Counted from the first letter of the stretch, positions 43,954 through 53,336 are shown. The stretch is 64,000 nucleotides of DNA from Acidovorax sp. DW039 (GCF_037101375.1 NZ_AP029019.1:4091001-4155000); one strand, 5' to 3'. Made by a program: numbers and translations. Notes: a model not told the origin generated them from the letters alone.

Positions 43954-45459
43954 TCACTGCCCAGCCACCGCGCCAGCTACCGTACCAGGCAACGCAGCCT
44001 TTCGCGGCGCCGCCGCACCCCCACCCTGCAGCGACTTCACCAGCGCCTGAAATTCTGACGAATGGCGCAGCACGCTGCCGCCCGCATCAATGAGGCCCGT
44101 GACCTCATCCGGCGCGATGGAGAACGCCGTGGGCACCTGCAGCAGGCGGCGGCGGGCTACGTCGTCGGGGGCGTCGCGCAGATTGACGGGGATGACGTGG
44201 ATCTCGGCATCATCGGCAAAGGCATCAAAGCCGCTGTCGCGTGCGCCATCGGCCAGGGATTCGCGCCAGCGCTGGGTGATGTCCTTAAGGAACTCTTGCG
44301 TTTCGCGGGTGGAGCGCGAGCCCGCGCCGAACAGCAGGGTATCGACCACCTGGGCCATGTTGGGCACGTAGTCCTGCGTGTCGATGCGGAAGGACGGGTC
44401 GCGCTCGGCGTTGACGGTGATGAGCACCAGCCTGCGGATGCTGCGCGGCGGAATGCCCATTTCACTGAAGCTCTCGCGCAGGCCGCCACCGGCCAGGGCG
44501 CGGTCGAGCAGGCGCTGCACGCCCAGGTTGTCGGCCAGCCCGCCATCGACCAGGTGGATGTAGGGGCGGCTCTGGGCGTCCAGGTAGCTCAACTCGTGCG
44601 CGCGGTTGAGCCGGGCGCGGTAATCGTCTGCGGGTGCCTGGCGGGCACCGGCAATGGCTGCGGCCTGGCGGGCGGGGCACTGGTCTGCATAGTTGCGCAG
44701 CGTGACGGGGCTGAGCAGCAGGGGCACGGCGGACGACGCCGCCACGGCAAACGACAGGGGCACCTTGCGCAGGTCTGAGCAGATCAGCGCAAACTGGTCC
44801 CAGGTGAATTCAAAGCCCGCGCCGTTGGACATGTCGGTGGCGGTGATGAACAGCTGCGGGTGGCGGGGGCTTTTTTCTACATCGCCAAAGGTGCGGCCCT
44901 GGTACAGCTCGTCCAGCCGCTTGGCCAGCAGGTGGGTGCGACCCCACCAGGGCGAGGTCAGGTCGATGAGGTTGCCGGGCTTGAGGGCCTGGGTGATGAG
45001 GCTGTTCTGAAAGTTCTGGCGCAGAAAATCGTGCTCGAACTGGGGCAGGCCGTCGATGCCATGGGCCGCCAGATAGGCCGCCACGATGCTGCCACCCGAG
45101 ACACCGCTGATAACGTCGGTGGCGTCGAGCAGCGTGAGTGCATGCCCGTTCCAGTCAAACCGGGTGCGCTGCATTTCTGTCAGCACCCCAAACCCGAAAG
45201 CCGCAGCGCGTGCCCCGCCGCCGGAGAGGGTGACCGCCACCAGGATGGACGGGTCGCGCTCGGACTTGCGCACGGGCACCGTCTGGTCCTCAGGCGGCAA
45301 GGGCTCGTTGATCCAGGGTTTGACGGAGGAGCAGGCCGTCAGCGCGACCAACCCCAGCACCAGGGCTGCACGGCGGGCGGCACGGCCTGCGCGGGCTAGG
45401 CTTTGCAGCGACGGAGGCTGGCCCCGGCAAAAGCGCACAACAGTTGGCAATGACAACAT
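43954..45459 (-). CDS. Patatin-like phospholipase lipoprotein
   Basis: 501 residues from ATG 45459 (MLSLPTVVRFCRGQPPSLQS) with AAGGGG upstream; a much longer frame exists but overlaps the HAD gene. A lipoprotein signal has lipobox LTAC at ~41-44. Patatin motifs: VTLSGGGARAAAFGFGVL (GGGxR oxyanion, ~77), DVISGVSGGSIVAAYLAAHG (nucleophile Ser in GVSGG, ~116) and HLVDGGLADNLG (catalytic Asp in DGG, ~302). It predicts an envelope-anchored lipid acyl hydrolase. Such proteins occur in both housekeeping lipid turnover and effector roles; no secretion genes are nearby. Confidence 0.93.
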   Translation of the reverse strand: MLSLPTVVRFCRGQPPSLQSLARAGRAARRAALVLGLVALTACSSVKPWINEPLPPEDQTVPVRKSERDPSILVAVTLSGGGARAAAFGFGVLTEMQRTRFDWNGHALTLLDATDVISGVSGGSIVAAYLAAHGIDGLPQFEHDFLRQNFQNSLITQALKPGNLIDLTSPWWGRTHLLAKRLDELYQGRTFGDVEKSPRHPQLFITATDMSNGAGFEFTWDQFALICSDLRKVPLSFAVAASSAVPLLLSPVTLRNYADQCPARQAAAIAGARQAPADDYRARLNRAHELSYLDAQSRPYIHLVDGGLADNLGVQRLLDRALAGGGLRESFSEMGIPPRSIRRLVLITVNAERDPSFRIDTQDYVPNMAQVVDTLLFGAGSRSTRETQEFLKDITQRWRESLADGARDSGFDAFADDAEIHVIPVNLRDAPDDVARRRLLQVPTAFSIAPDEVTGLIDAGGSVLRHSSEFQALVKSLQGGGAAAPRKAALPGTVAGAVAGQ

Positions 45460-45470
45460 ACCGCGCCCCT

Positions 45471-46127
45471 TCAGCAGCCCAGCAGCGCGGGCAGCTCCGC
45501 CATGCTGCAAAACACCTGCACAGCCCCCGCGGCACGCAAGGCCGCGCCGTCGTCCAGCGGGGCGTAGGCAAACACGGTAGCCCCTGCGGCAACACCTGCG
45601 GTCACGCCGGTCACCGTGTCTTCCACCACCGCGCAGCGGGCGGGGTGGGCCTGCAGCGCGGCGGCTGCCGCCAGGTACACATCGGGCGCGGGCTTGGTGG
45701 CGGGCATTTCGTGGCCGCTGAATACGCGGCCCGCAAAGAAAGGGGCGAGCCCCACCTTGGCCAGCTGCATCTCGACCTTGAACCGATCCGCCCCAGAAGC
45801 GCAGGCAATGCGCCCGCCGTGGTGGGCGTGCACACGCTGCACGGTGGGCAGGATGTGCTCGATGGCGGTGAGGCGAGCCTCCAGCTCGGCATTGCGCCGG
45901 GCGTAGAAGGCGGCCATCCAGTCGTCCGTCAGCGGCTGGCCAGTGTGCAACTCGATGCGGGCGGCCTCGCTGCGCACGGTCTTGCCGATGAAGATGTCCA
46001 TGCACTCTTGCGCGCTGATAGCCCAGCCAGCCTCGTTGAGCATGGCGCACAGCACGCCGTTGGTGATGGGTTCGCTGTCCACCAGCACGCCATCACAGTC
46101 AAACAATACCGCTTCAAATTGCATCAT
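45471..46127 (-). CDS. HAD-superfamily phosphatase (beta-phosphoglucomutase/phosphoglycolate phosphatase-like)
   Basis: 218 residues from the ATG ATG pair at 46127/46124 (MMQFEAVLFDCDGVLVDSEP). HAD motif I is DCDGV, followed by a helical cap (NGVLCAMLNEAGWAI), motif II (ACASGADRFK), the Lys in PATKPAPDVYL and motif IV VVEDTVTGVTAG. It dephosphorylates a sugar phosphate or glycolate-type metabolite; the substrate is unknown. The patatin gene starts 11 bp after its stop, so they are likely co-transcribed. Confidence 0.92.
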   Translation of the reverse strand: MMQFEAVLFDCDGVLVDSEPITNGVLCAMLNEAGWAISAQECMDIFIGKTVRSEAARIELHTGQPLTDDWMAAFYARRNAELEARLTAIEHILPTVQRVHAHHGGRIACASGADRFKVEMQLAKVGLAPFFAGRVFSGHEMPATKPAPDVYLAAAAALQAHPARCAVVEDTVTGVTAGVAAGATVFAYAPLDDGAALRAAGAVQVFCSMAELPALLGC

Positions 46128-46178
46128 CCGCTCACACTCGTTTTGCCCTGGGGTCACCCCATGGGCATGGGTTATTCC

Positions 46179-46202
46179 GTTGTTCAGTTGTTCAGTTGTT
46201 CA
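46179..46202. repeat. Perfect 8-bp tandem repeat (3 units) at a stop codon
   Basis: Three exact copies of GTTGTTCA; the last TCA is the complement of the TGA stop of the site-2 protease gene. A short microsatellite; a copy-number change would not alter the protein. Confidence 0.85.
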
Positions 46203-49200
46203 GTTCTTGGGGTTGCCTGCAGGCTCTGCCGCACGGTCCGCTGCGTGGTCAGCCACCAGGGCGCACATGCCAGTGGCTTGTGCTGCTTTACGGCGCGACA
46301 GCTCACGCACCTCGGCCGGTTCGCGGGCTTGCGGGTCTGCGGTGAGCAGACCACACCAGCGCACGGCCCAGTATGCACCGGGCTTGGCACGGCGCAGCAG
46401 TTCAGCCCGTGCGTCCTCTGCGCCGCGGGTGTCGCCCAGTTGCTGCAGGATGGCCCAGCGATCCAGCTGCCACACCACATCGCGGCGGGGCGACGCCGTA
46501 TTGCGCGCCGATTGCTGCCAGGCCTGCCAGTGGCCGCGCAGGCTGGCAGAGTCCTTGCGGGCCATATCAACCCACACCAGGGTCTCCAGAGCCCGGTCTT
46601 GCAGATGCACCCAGCTGGCCGTGACCGATGGCGGCACCTCTGCCAGCACCTGTTGCGTGATGAGCACCGTGCGATCTGCCTGCCCCTGGGCCAGCAGCAG
46701 CCATGCCAGGTCCAGCCGGGCTTCGGCACGCTGCACGCGGGCCGTGAGGGCGAGACGGCTGCGGTCACTGTCTGCCGGAACAGGCAACACATCCACATTG
46801 CGCTGCAGCAGACGCACAGCCTCTTGCGCATCACCGCCTTCAGACCGCTGCATGTACCAGCGCGACAAGGCCGAGCGCGCCATCGTCGCCTGAAGAAAAG
46901 GCGCTGAAAGGCTGCCCTGCAGGTCTGCGGGCTGCGCTGCGCTGGCCGATTCCCACCACGCCAAGGCGTGCTGCATGCGCTCGATGGATTCGGGCAGTGA
47001 GTCGGCACTGTGGGCCAATGTGGACTGTGCCTGCGCCTCAAGCGAGCGCAGCGATGCATCGGCATCGGGCGGCAGGTCTGCCAGCAGACGCAGCCCCCAG
47101 GCGCGCGATGCATCCACCTCTTCCGTCGCCCGCAGCAAGCCCAGCAAGGTGCGGGCCCGCAGCAGGTCGCTGGCGGGCAGTGGCTCTGCCAGCGCCCAGG
47201 CTTGCTGGTAACGGTGGAGTGCCGCCGGGGTGTCCTCCAGCTCCAGCGCGTAGTCCCCCGCCTCCAGATACAGCGGCAGGCGCTCAGACTCGGGCAAGCT
47301 GGCAGCCTGTTGCAGGCGGCGCTCCCATTCCTCAGGGCTCACATACCCGGTCGCAGACGCGCTGTAGGTGGGGGCCGATTTGTCGTCTACCTCATCAGGC
47401 TGGTACTGGTATGCAGGCCGCGCCGCCATGAGCAAGGACCCTGCACCCGTCGCCCAGAGCGCCGCGGCGGGCGACAGCAGACACGCCAGGTAGATCGCCA
47501 TGCCCGCTGCCGTGCCACCCCAGCCCAGGCGCGTGCCCTGCAGCTCGGGCAGCAGAGCGCGCACGGCACCCAGGCGCTGCGCAAAGGTCCAGCGCGCAAA
47601 CTGCGGCTGCTGCAGCGCCGTGAAAATGCGCGCGGCCGCATCCGCTTCTGACAAGGTGGCCCCGGCTGCGCCGCGTGGCACCTGCCGGTCCACCCGCATC
47701 AGCCGCCAGTGGTGCGGCAGGCCCAGGGCCAGCAGCCCCGACAGCGCCAGCGTGATGGGGTCTTGCAAAAACCAGCCCAACGCCCCCAGCGCGCACATGC
47801 CGGCCACCACAAACACAAAGCGCAGCACGGGCCAGCGCACAAACAGCAGAGACTCGACCACGCGCCCGCCGTCCAGCGGGTGCACAGGCAGCAGGTTCAG
47901 GTAGTTGATGATGAGGCACATCAGCACAAAGTCTTGCACCCACGCAGAGGGTGCCACCCAACCACGAGCCACCGCCGCCATGACCCCCATGGCCAGCAGC
48001 AGGCCGGGCACGGGGCCAGCTAGGTACACGGCCAGCTTGTTCCAGGTGGATGCGCTGGGTTTGTGCCCCATCGCCACCCCGCCGAGCCCTGGAATGAACA
48101 GCACCGACAGGTTGCGGTAGCCCAGCGTACGCATGGCCAGCCAGTGCCCGCCCTCGTGCAGGCCGATCACCACCAGCAGGACCAAGGCGGTGCGCCAGCT
48201 CATCAGCACACCGCCGACCAGCACGAACAATGCGGCCGTGGTGCCCAGCGCCAGCCATTTGCGCCGAGAGCGCGCGGCCAGCTCGGCCTGGTAGGCCTGG
48301 TGCTGTTCAAAAGCCTGCAGGTCGGCAGCCAGCCGGGCCTGCGGTGAGGGGTCTGCGCTGGACGGCGAACCGGACGGTGAACTGGGTAGTGAGTTGGCAG
48401 GCGCAGGCGAAGCCGTGGAATTCGTTGCCGTTGCCGTTGCCGCCCCGGCCTGCGCTTGCGATGCGCGCCGAATGCCACGCACCAGCGCGGGGGCCTTCTG
48501 CAATGCAGCCGCCCAGCGCATGCGCCACAGGGGTTGGTCAGCTTCCGTGAGCGCACTGCCCCGCTGCGCAGGCCCTGGGGCCTGCGCCACCGGAACCAGG
48601 TAGCCACGGCGTTCGCCCTCGGGCACAAAGTCTTTCAGCAACCCCACGCACACGGCACGCACGGTTTCTACGTCGGTTTCGGCCTGTCTGCCTGCGGCGC
48701 AGTCGGCATCTACCCGCTGCTGGTGTGCGGCCCAGGCTGCCTGCACCGTGGGCAGGTAATCGTCGTGCACCAGCCAGGTGGCCGGCCACCACATGAGATA
48801 GTGGCGGTAGCAGTGCGTGGTCAGGTCGTGCGGCCCCGGGTCGCGCCATACCGTGGCCCATTGGAAGGTGCAGGCACGCCCGGCCTCGGGCAAGGTGGAG
48901 GGGGACAGCTGCAGCTGGGTGCGCCCGTCGGCAGACACAAAGACGTCGCTGTACAACCACTGCACGCCCGGCACCCGTGCTGCCGGGCGGCTTTGCATGC
49001 TGTAGCTGTAGACAAAGCCCATGGCGGTGGCCTCGGCCGCGGCGGCATCCAGAATGCCGCGGTGGGGCGCTGGCACGGCGGCACGGTCCACCACACGGGC
49101 TTCGCCCCGCTGCAGGCGCACATTGGCCAGATTGCGCGCCACGGCCAGCCACATCCACAGCGGGACAGCGGCGCACAGCACCAGCAGCGCCACGCCCAAG

Positions 49201-49217
49201 GTCATCCAACGGTCCAT
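46200..49217 (-). CDS. Site-2 protease-like (M50) membrane protein with TPR-rich C-terminus
   Basis: 1005 residues. N-terminal anchor (LGVALLVLCAAVPLWMWLAVA) and an extracytoplasmic-type region to ~310 including a Cys-containing middle segment. Then M50 membrane core: LLVVIGLHEGGHWLAMRTLGYR (zinc HExxH, ~352) and LLPVHPLDGGRVVESLLF (~446, third ligand Asp). Further helices, then from ~600 a helical TPR-like C-terminal region (YSASATGYVSPEEWERRLQQA...). S2P enzymes cut transmembrane regulators. The large N-terminal and TPR parts are unusual and could position substrates. No anti-sigma factor is adjacent. Confidence 0.9.
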   Translation of the reverse strand: MDRWMTLGVALLVLCAAVPLWMWLAVARNLANVRLQRGEARVVDRAAVPAPHRGILDAAAAEATAMGFVYSYSMQSRPAARVPGVQWLYSDVFVSADGRTQLQLSPSTLPEAGRACTFQWATVWRDPGPHDLTTHCYRHYLMWWPATWLVHDDYLPTVQAAWAAHQQRVDADCAAGRQAETDVETVRAVCVGLLKDFVPEGERRGYLVPVAQAPGPAQRGSALTEADQPLWRMRWAAALQKAPALVRGIRRASQAQAGAATATATNSTASPAPANSLPSSPSGSPSSADPSPQARLAADLQAFEQHQAYQAELAARSRRKWLALGTTAALFVLVGGVLMSWRTALVLLVVIGLHEGGHWLAMRTLGYRNLSVLFIPGLGGVAMGHKPSASTWNKLAVYLAGPVPGLLLAMGVMAAVARGWVAPSAWVQDFVLMCLIINYLNLLPVHPLDGGRVVESLLFVRWPVLRFVFVVAGMCALGALGWFLQDPITLALSGLLALGLPHHWRLMRVDRQVPRGAAGATLSEADAAARIFTALQQPQFARWTFAQRLGAVRALLPELQGTRLGWGGTAAGMAIYLACLLSPAAALWATGAGSLLMAARPAYQYQPDEVDDKSAPTYSASATGYVSPEEWERRLQQAASLPESERLPLYLEAGDYALELEDTPAALHRYQQAWALAEPLPASDLLRARTLLGLLRATEEVDASRAWGLRLLADLPPDADASLRSLEAQAQSTLAHSADSLPESIERMQHALAWWESASAAQPADLQGSLSAPFLQATMARSALSRWYMQRSEGGDAQEAVRLLQRNVDVLPVPADSDRSRLALTARVQRAEARLDLAWLLLAQGQADRTVLITQQVLAEVPPSVTASWVHLQDRALETLVWVDMARKDSASLRGHWQAWQQSARNTASPRRDVVWQLDRWAILQQLGDTRGAEDARAELLRRAKPGAYWAVRWCGLLTADPQAREPAEVRELSRRKAAQATGMCALVADHAADRAAEPAGNPKN

Positions 49218-49315
49218 TCCATCCTCCCTCTGTCTGCTTGTTTTTGTCCGGTGTGCCGGTGTGTTCCGGCATCACGCGGAGTTGTGGCTCTGCGCCAGGA
49301 ACCTGTTCAAAGGGC

Positions 49316-49744
49316 TCAGCGGTGGTCGCCATCCACATAAAACCACCGACCGCCTTCGCGCACAAAGCGGCTGCGTTCGTGCAGGCGTACAGCGCGGCCA
49401 CCCAGGCGGTGGCGGGCCACAAATTCGACTTCGGCGTGGTCGGCGTCTTGCACCCAGTGGCCGCGCACCTCCAGGCCCAGCCACTGGGTGGCGGGGTCAA
49501 AGTCCAGCGTGACGGGACGGTGGCTGGGGTGCCAGGTGGCGAGCAGGTAGTCGGCACGCTCACGCACAAAGGCGGTGTAGCGCGAGCGCATGAGGTGCTC
49601 GGCATCGGGCGCGGGCTGGGTGTCCCAGTGGTCCAGAAAACGGCCACAGCAGTCGGCATAGGCCACGGGCTGGGCTTTGGCTCCGGTGCCTTGCAGCCGC
49701 CCGCAAGGGCAGGCCGTGGGGGTGGTGGCTTTGCGCACCGTCAC
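49316..49744 (-). CDS. YchJ-family (SEC-C/UPF0225) protein
   Basis: 142 residues from GTG 49744, which overlaps the DUF4197 stop (GTGA). The N-terminus has [11 protein letters not shown] and [11 protein letters not shown], a zinc-type Cys cluster, then [32 protein letters not shown], the conserved UPF0225 core, and [18 protein letters not shown] near the end. Function is unknown; the NTF2-like core suggests a binding role. ~100 bp separate it from the site-2 protease gene downstream. Confidence 0.92.
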   Translation of the reverse strand: MTVRKATTPTACPCGRLQGTGAKAQPVAYADCCGRFLDHWDTQPAPDAEHLMRSRYTAFVRERADYLLATWHPSHRPVTLDFDPATQWLGLEVRGHWVQDADHAEVEFVARHRLGGRAVRLHERSRFVREGGRWFYVDGDHR

Positions 49745-50445
49745 CGCAGCGCCCCAAACACCTTTTGCAAGATGGCGCTGCCCGCCCCGGCGGGGTTCTG
49801 GCGGATCTTGCGCTCTTCTTCACCGATCATGAAGAACAGGCCATCCAGCGTCTTGCCGGTGACGTAGGTGGCCAGGTTGGCTTCATTGGGCTTGAGCAGG
49901 CCAAAGCTGGCGGCCTTGCCTGCAAAAGCGTTGTACTTGGCGGTGAGGCCGACTTTTTCAGTGGCCTGGTTCACCACGGGCAAAAAGCGCTCGGTCAGCG
50001 GAGCGCGGGTCTTGGTGACGAAGAACTGGGTGACGGAGGTGTCGCCGCCCGTCAGGATGTTCTTGGCGTCGGTCACGGTCATGTTCTGCACGGCCTGCAG
50101 CAGCACCTCTTTGCCCAAGGGCACAGCGGCCTCGGCGGCGCGGTTGATGGAGGTGACCAGCTCGTCGATACGCTTGCCCTGGCCCATGGATTTCATGACC
50201 TTGGCGGCATCTTTGAGGTGACCCGGAAGATCAATGCGCACCTGGGGGTTGCCCAGAAAGCCATCGGTGCGGCCCAGCAGCGCAATGGCCGCCTGCGCCC
50301 CCTGCGCCAGTGCGGCCTTGACGCCACTGGAGGCATCGGTGTTGGTGAGGTCGCCCAGCGACAGGGCCCAGGCGCGGGAGGTGGTGGCAAGCCACAGGGC
50401 ACCCAGCGCACTGGCGCTGGCGTGGTGGAATTGGCGGCGCTGCAT
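49741..50445 (-). CDS. DUF4197 exported protein
   Basis: 234 residues from ATG 50445 ([27 protein letters not shown], signal peptide with a Tat-like RR). The mature DUF4197 region: [72 protein letters not shown] and [23 protein letters not shown]. Periplasmic, function unknown. It overlaps the ychJ-like GTG by four bases, so both are probably translated together. A family A repeat lies upstream at 50599. Confidence 0.9.
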   Translation of the reverse strand: MQRRQFHHASASALGALWLATTSRAWALSLGDLTNTDASSGVKAALAQGAQAAIALLGRTDGFLGNPQVRIDLPGHLKDAAKVMKSMGQGKRIDELVTSINRAAEAAVPLGKEVLLQAVQNMTVTDAKNILTGGDTSVTQFFVTKTRAPLTERFLPVVNQATEKVGLTAKYNAFAGKAASFGLLKPNEANLATYVTGKTLDGLFFMIGEEERKIRQNPAGAGSAILQKVFGALR

Positions 50446-50598
50446 GGCAAAAGCCTTTTGGTCAGGTGAAGGATGAGACGAACGATGAAGTTCGCAGGCC
50501 CCGCGCCCCACCCACAGGCGGACTGGCAGCGCAGGAAAGCCATGATTTTCTCCGACCCGCGCGGCCGGGCCTTGCCGCTGGGTGCGGCCAGACGACCT

Positions 50599-50662
50599 TC
50601 AAGCCATTTTGGCCTCTAGCGCTTATCCAGTAAGCGCAAGCAGCTATATATTTAGTAGCAAA
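50599..50662 (+). repeat. Family A hairpin repeat, copy 7 (intergenic, near-consensus)
   Basis: CAAGCCATTTTGGCCTCTAG then CGCTTATCCAGTAAGCGC, AAGCAGCTATATATTTAGTAGC. This is the cleanest copy: stem GCGCTTA/TAAGCGC with a five-base loop. It lies between DUF4197 and the acyl-CoA dehydrogenase stop. Confidence 0.85.
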
Positions 50663-50668
50663 AAGCCA

Positions 50669-51799
50669 TCAGGCCAGCGCGCGCTGGATGAGGATCTTCT
50701 GCACATCGCTTGTGCCTTCGTAGATCTGGCACACGCGCACATCGCGGTAGATGCGCTCCACCGGGAAATCATTCACCACGCCATAGCCGCCCAGCGTCTG
50801 GATGGCGGCGCTGCACACGCGCTCGGCCATCTCGCTGGCAAACAGCTTGGCCATGGCGGCTTCCTTCAGGCAGGGGCGGCCTGCATCGCGCAGCGCCGCG
50901 GCGTGCCAGATGAGCTGGCGCGCGGCCTCGATCTGCGTGGCGCAGTCGGCCAGGCGGAAGCCCACCGCCTGGTGGTTGAAGATGGCGGTGCCAAAACTCT
51001 CGCGCTCTTTGGCGTACTGCACGGCAAAGTCAAACGCGCTGCGCGCCATGCCCACGCTTTGCGCAGCGATTCCGATGCGCCCGCCTTCGAGTGCGCCCAG
51101 CGCAATCTTGTAGCCCTCGCCCTCGGCGCCGATCAGGTTCTCGGCCGGGATGCGGCAGTTGTCAAAGTTGATCTGCGCGGTGTCGCTGCTGTGCTGGCCC
51201 AGCTTGTCCTCCAGCCGCGCCACCACGTAGCCGGGCGTGCTGGTGGGCACCAGGAAGGCGCTCATGCCCTTCTTGCCCGCGGCCTTGTCGGTGACGGCAA
51301 TGACGATGGCCACGTGGCCGTTCTTGCCGCTGGTGATGAACTGCTTGACGCCGTTGATCACGTATTCGTCACCTTGCTTGGTGGCCGTGGTGCGCAGCGC
51401 GGACGCATCAGAACCCACATGCGGCTCGGTCAGGCAGAAAGCGCCCAGCATCTCGCCGCGCGCCAGGGGCGTGAGCCAGTCGCGCTTTTGCTGCGCGTTG
51501 CCGTAGCGCATGAGGATGGCGTTGACGGGGCAGTTGGTCACGCTGATGGCGGTGCTGGTACCGCCGTCGCCTGCGGCAATCTCCTCCAGCACCAACGCCA
51601 GTGTCACGTAATCCAGGTTCGCGCCGCCAAACTCTTCAGGCACGCAGATGCCGTAGGCACCCAGCGCGGCCAGGCCCTGGTGGGCGTCTTTAGGGAAGTG
51701 GTGTTCCTTGTCCCAACGGGCGGCGTGCGGCCAAAGCTCGGTCTGGGCAAAGTCGCGCACGGCGTCGCGGATCATTTCCTGGTCTTGGGTGAGCAGCAT
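50669..51799 (-). CDS. Acyl-CoA dehydrogenase
   Basis: 376 residues from ATG 51799 (MLLTQDQEMIRDAVRDFAQTELWPHAARWD) with GGAG upstream; a longer frame reads into the SDR region and is not used. FAD-binding motifs GAFCLTEPHVGSDASAL and a C-terminal QTLGGYGVVNDFPVERIYRDVRVCQIYEGTSDVQ, with the catalytic Glu in YEGTSD. This is the short/medium-chain type. The substrate is not fixed by sequence; isobutyryl- or 2-methylbutyryl-CoA-like chemistry is plausible next to branched-chain genes. Co-directional with the SDR gene upstream. Confidence 0.93.
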   Translation of the reverse strand: MLLTQDQEMIRDAVRDFAQTELWPHAARWDKEHHFPKDAHQGLAALGAYGICVPEEFGGANLDYVTLALVLEEIAAGDGGTSTAISVTNCPVNAILMRYGNAQQKRDWLTPLARGEMLGAFCLTEPHVGSDASALRTTATKQGDEYVINGVKQFITSGKNGHVAIVIAVTDKAAGKKGMSAFLVPTSTPGYVVARLEDKLGQHSSDTAQINFDNCRIPAENLIGAEGEGYKIALGALEGGRIGIAAQSVGMARSAFDFAVQYAKERESFGTAIFNHQAVGFRLADCATQIEAARQLIWHAAALRDAGRPCLKEAAMAKLFASEMAERVCSAAIQTLGGYGVVNDFPVERIYRDVRVCQIYEGTSDVQKILIQRALA

Positions 51800-51849
51800 G
51801 GGTTGTGTCTCCAGAGTTTTTATGTGGAATGAGGGGTTGCGGTGGCGGC

Positions 51850-52518
51850 CTACCAATGGCTGGCGCGGCGGCCATCGTGGTGCAGCAGACGGCCCTTGTC
51901 GGCCGCTGTGACGCTGGCCAGGGTGTTGCGCAGGCCACGCACGCTGTCTTCCACCGCCAGCGGCGCGGTGCCACCGCCCATGTCGGTCTGCACCCAGCCG
52001 GGGTCGATGGTGACCAGCGTGGCACCGGGGTAGTTGTGCTGGGCGGCGGCCACCGCCATGTTCAGCGCGGCCTTGCTGGTGCGGTACAGCCACGAGTCGC
52101 TGTTGGGCACACTGCCAATTTGCGACATGGACGATGAGAGAAAGGCAAACACGCCGCCTGCATCGGCCACGAGCGGAGCCACCTGCGGAATGGTCTGCAT
52201 GGCGCCCAGCACGTTGGTGTGCATGACGGCATCAAAGTCTTGCTGGGTGGGCGGGGTGAGCGCGTTGGGGCGGCGGATGATGCCTGCCACGTACAGCGCC
52301 AGGTCGAGCTTTTCGCCGTCGAGCTGCCAGGCCAGGCCGCTGATGCTGGCGGGGTTGGCCACATCCACGGTGAGCACGTCCGCCCCCAGGGCCTGCACGC
52401 GCTCGCGCCCGGCATCGTCGCGCACCGTGGCAATCACGCGGCGGCCCGCCTCGGTGTACTGGCGCACCAGCTCCAGGCCAATGCCGCGGGATGCGCCGAT
52501 GATGAGGATGGACTTCAT
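51850..52518 (-). CDS. Short-chain dehydrogenase/reductase
   Basis: 222 residues. Nucleotide-binding SIIIGASRGIGLELVRQY-type start (GASRGIG), then LDLALYVAGIIRR (NAG-like), and the active site AFLSSSMSQIGSV with YRTSKAALNMAV (YxxxK). A compact SDR, cytoplasmic, NAD(P)-dependent; substrate unknown. It ends ~50 bp before the acyl-CoA dehydrogenase start and may share its transcript. A family A repeat precedes it. Confidence 0.92.
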   Translation of the reverse strand: MKSILIIGASRGIGLELVRQYTEAGRRVIATVRDDAGRERVQALGADVLTVDVANPASISGLAWQLDGEKLDLALYVAGIIRRPNALTPPTQQDFDAVMHTNVLGAMQTIPQVAPLVADAGGVFAFLSSSMSQIGSVPNSDSWLYRTSKAALNMAVAAAQHNYPGATLVTIDPGWVQTDMGGGTAPLAVEDSVRGLRNTLASVTAADKGRLLHHDGRRASHW

Positions 52519-52529
52519 GGTAGTTCTTT

Positions 52530-52590
52530 GAATAAAAAAGGCCTCTAGCGCTTATCTATCAAGCGCAAGCAGCTATCAAAAGAAGAGCAA
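52530..52590 (+). repeat. Family A hairpin repeat, copy 8 (intergenic)
   Basis: AATAAAAAAGGCCTCTAGCG, then CTTATCTATCAAGCGC and AAGCAGCTATCAAAAG. Lies between the SDR start and the PNPOx-fold gene stop. Confidence 0.82.
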
Positions 52591-52600
52591 ACCAGCTACA

Positions 52601-53257
52601 TCACTGCGGCGTCTGCTCTTGCGCAAGCTGGGCGCGGTAGCGCTCCATCATGGCTTCGTGGGTTTCAGGCTCGGCGGCCAGACCGATCTGGTCGTGGATC
52701 ATCTGGTTCATGGACGGCAGCACGCTGCGCGGCACCTGCGCTTCGGCCTGCCACAGGCGCGAGCGCATGAAGGCCTTGGAGCAGTGCAGGTACGCCTCGG
52801 CCACCTGCACCTCAATGACCAGCTTGGGGCGCTGGCGCTCGGTGGCAAACAGGTCGGTAAAAGCGGCCTCGTCGCGCAAGCGGGCGGTACCGTTCACGCG
52901 CAGGGTTTCGTCCACGCCAGGAATCATGAACAGCAGGCCGATGCGCGGGTCGGCCAGCAGGTTGGTCAGGGTGTCGAGCCGGTTGTTGCCGCCCGAATCG
53001 GGCAGCAGCAGGGTGTGGGCATCGGGCGTCTTCACAAAGCCCGGCGCGCCGCCGCGTGGGGATGCGTCCAGCAACGCCCCACCCTGCCCGCCTTGCGCAC
53101 CCTGGGCTGTGGCTGCACCGGCCGAGGCCACCACACAAAACGGCGACAGGGCAATGAAGCGCTGGCAGTGCCCATCCAGCAACGGGCGCTGCTTGCGCAC
53201 CGCCCGTTCGGCTGGCTCGGCGTACAGGGTGCGTAGCTGGGCGAGGGTTTCGATCAT
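52601..53257 (-). CDS. Pyridoxamine 5'-phosphate oxidase-fold flavin-binding protein
   Basis: 218 residues from ATG 53257 (MIETLAQLRTLYAEPAERAVRKQRPLLD), GGGAG upstream. A split-barrel FMN-binding fold: FIALSPFCVVASAG, PDSGGNNRLDTLTNLLADPRIGLLFMIPG (FMN-phosphate contact region), ETLRVNGTARL. It ends with a helical tail (QMIHDQIGLAAEPE). It is of the MSMEG_1061-like pyridoxamine-oxidase-related group rather than true PdxH. Enzymatic role unknown. Confidence 0.88.
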   Translation of the reverse strand: MIETLAQLRTLYAEPAERAVRKQRPLLDGHCQRFIALSPFCVVASAGAATAQGAQGGQGGALLDASPRGGAPGFVKTPDAHTLLLPDSGGNNRLDTLTNLLADPRIGLLFMIPGVDETLRVNGTARLRDEAAFTDLFATERQRPKLVIEVQVAEAYLHCSKAFMRSRLWQAEAQVPRSVLPSMNQMIHDQIGLAAEPETHEAMMERYRAQLAQEQTPQ

Positions 53258-53336
53258 GGACAGGCTCCCGGTGCGTGACGGCTGAACGTGGCAAGGATGG
53301 GTGGCGACAGAAGGGTGACGGCTTGGGGCGCTGCGC

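Noticed and set aside
45460..46050. N-terminal extension of the patatin protein
   Set aside because: The extra part overlaps the HAD phosphatase in another frame; the lipoprotein signal and ribosome-binding site favour ATG 45459.
51800..52093. N-terminal extension of the acyl-CoA dehydrogenase
   Set aside because: It reads through the SDR gene region in the wrong frame; ATG 51799 has GGAG and the family N-terminus.
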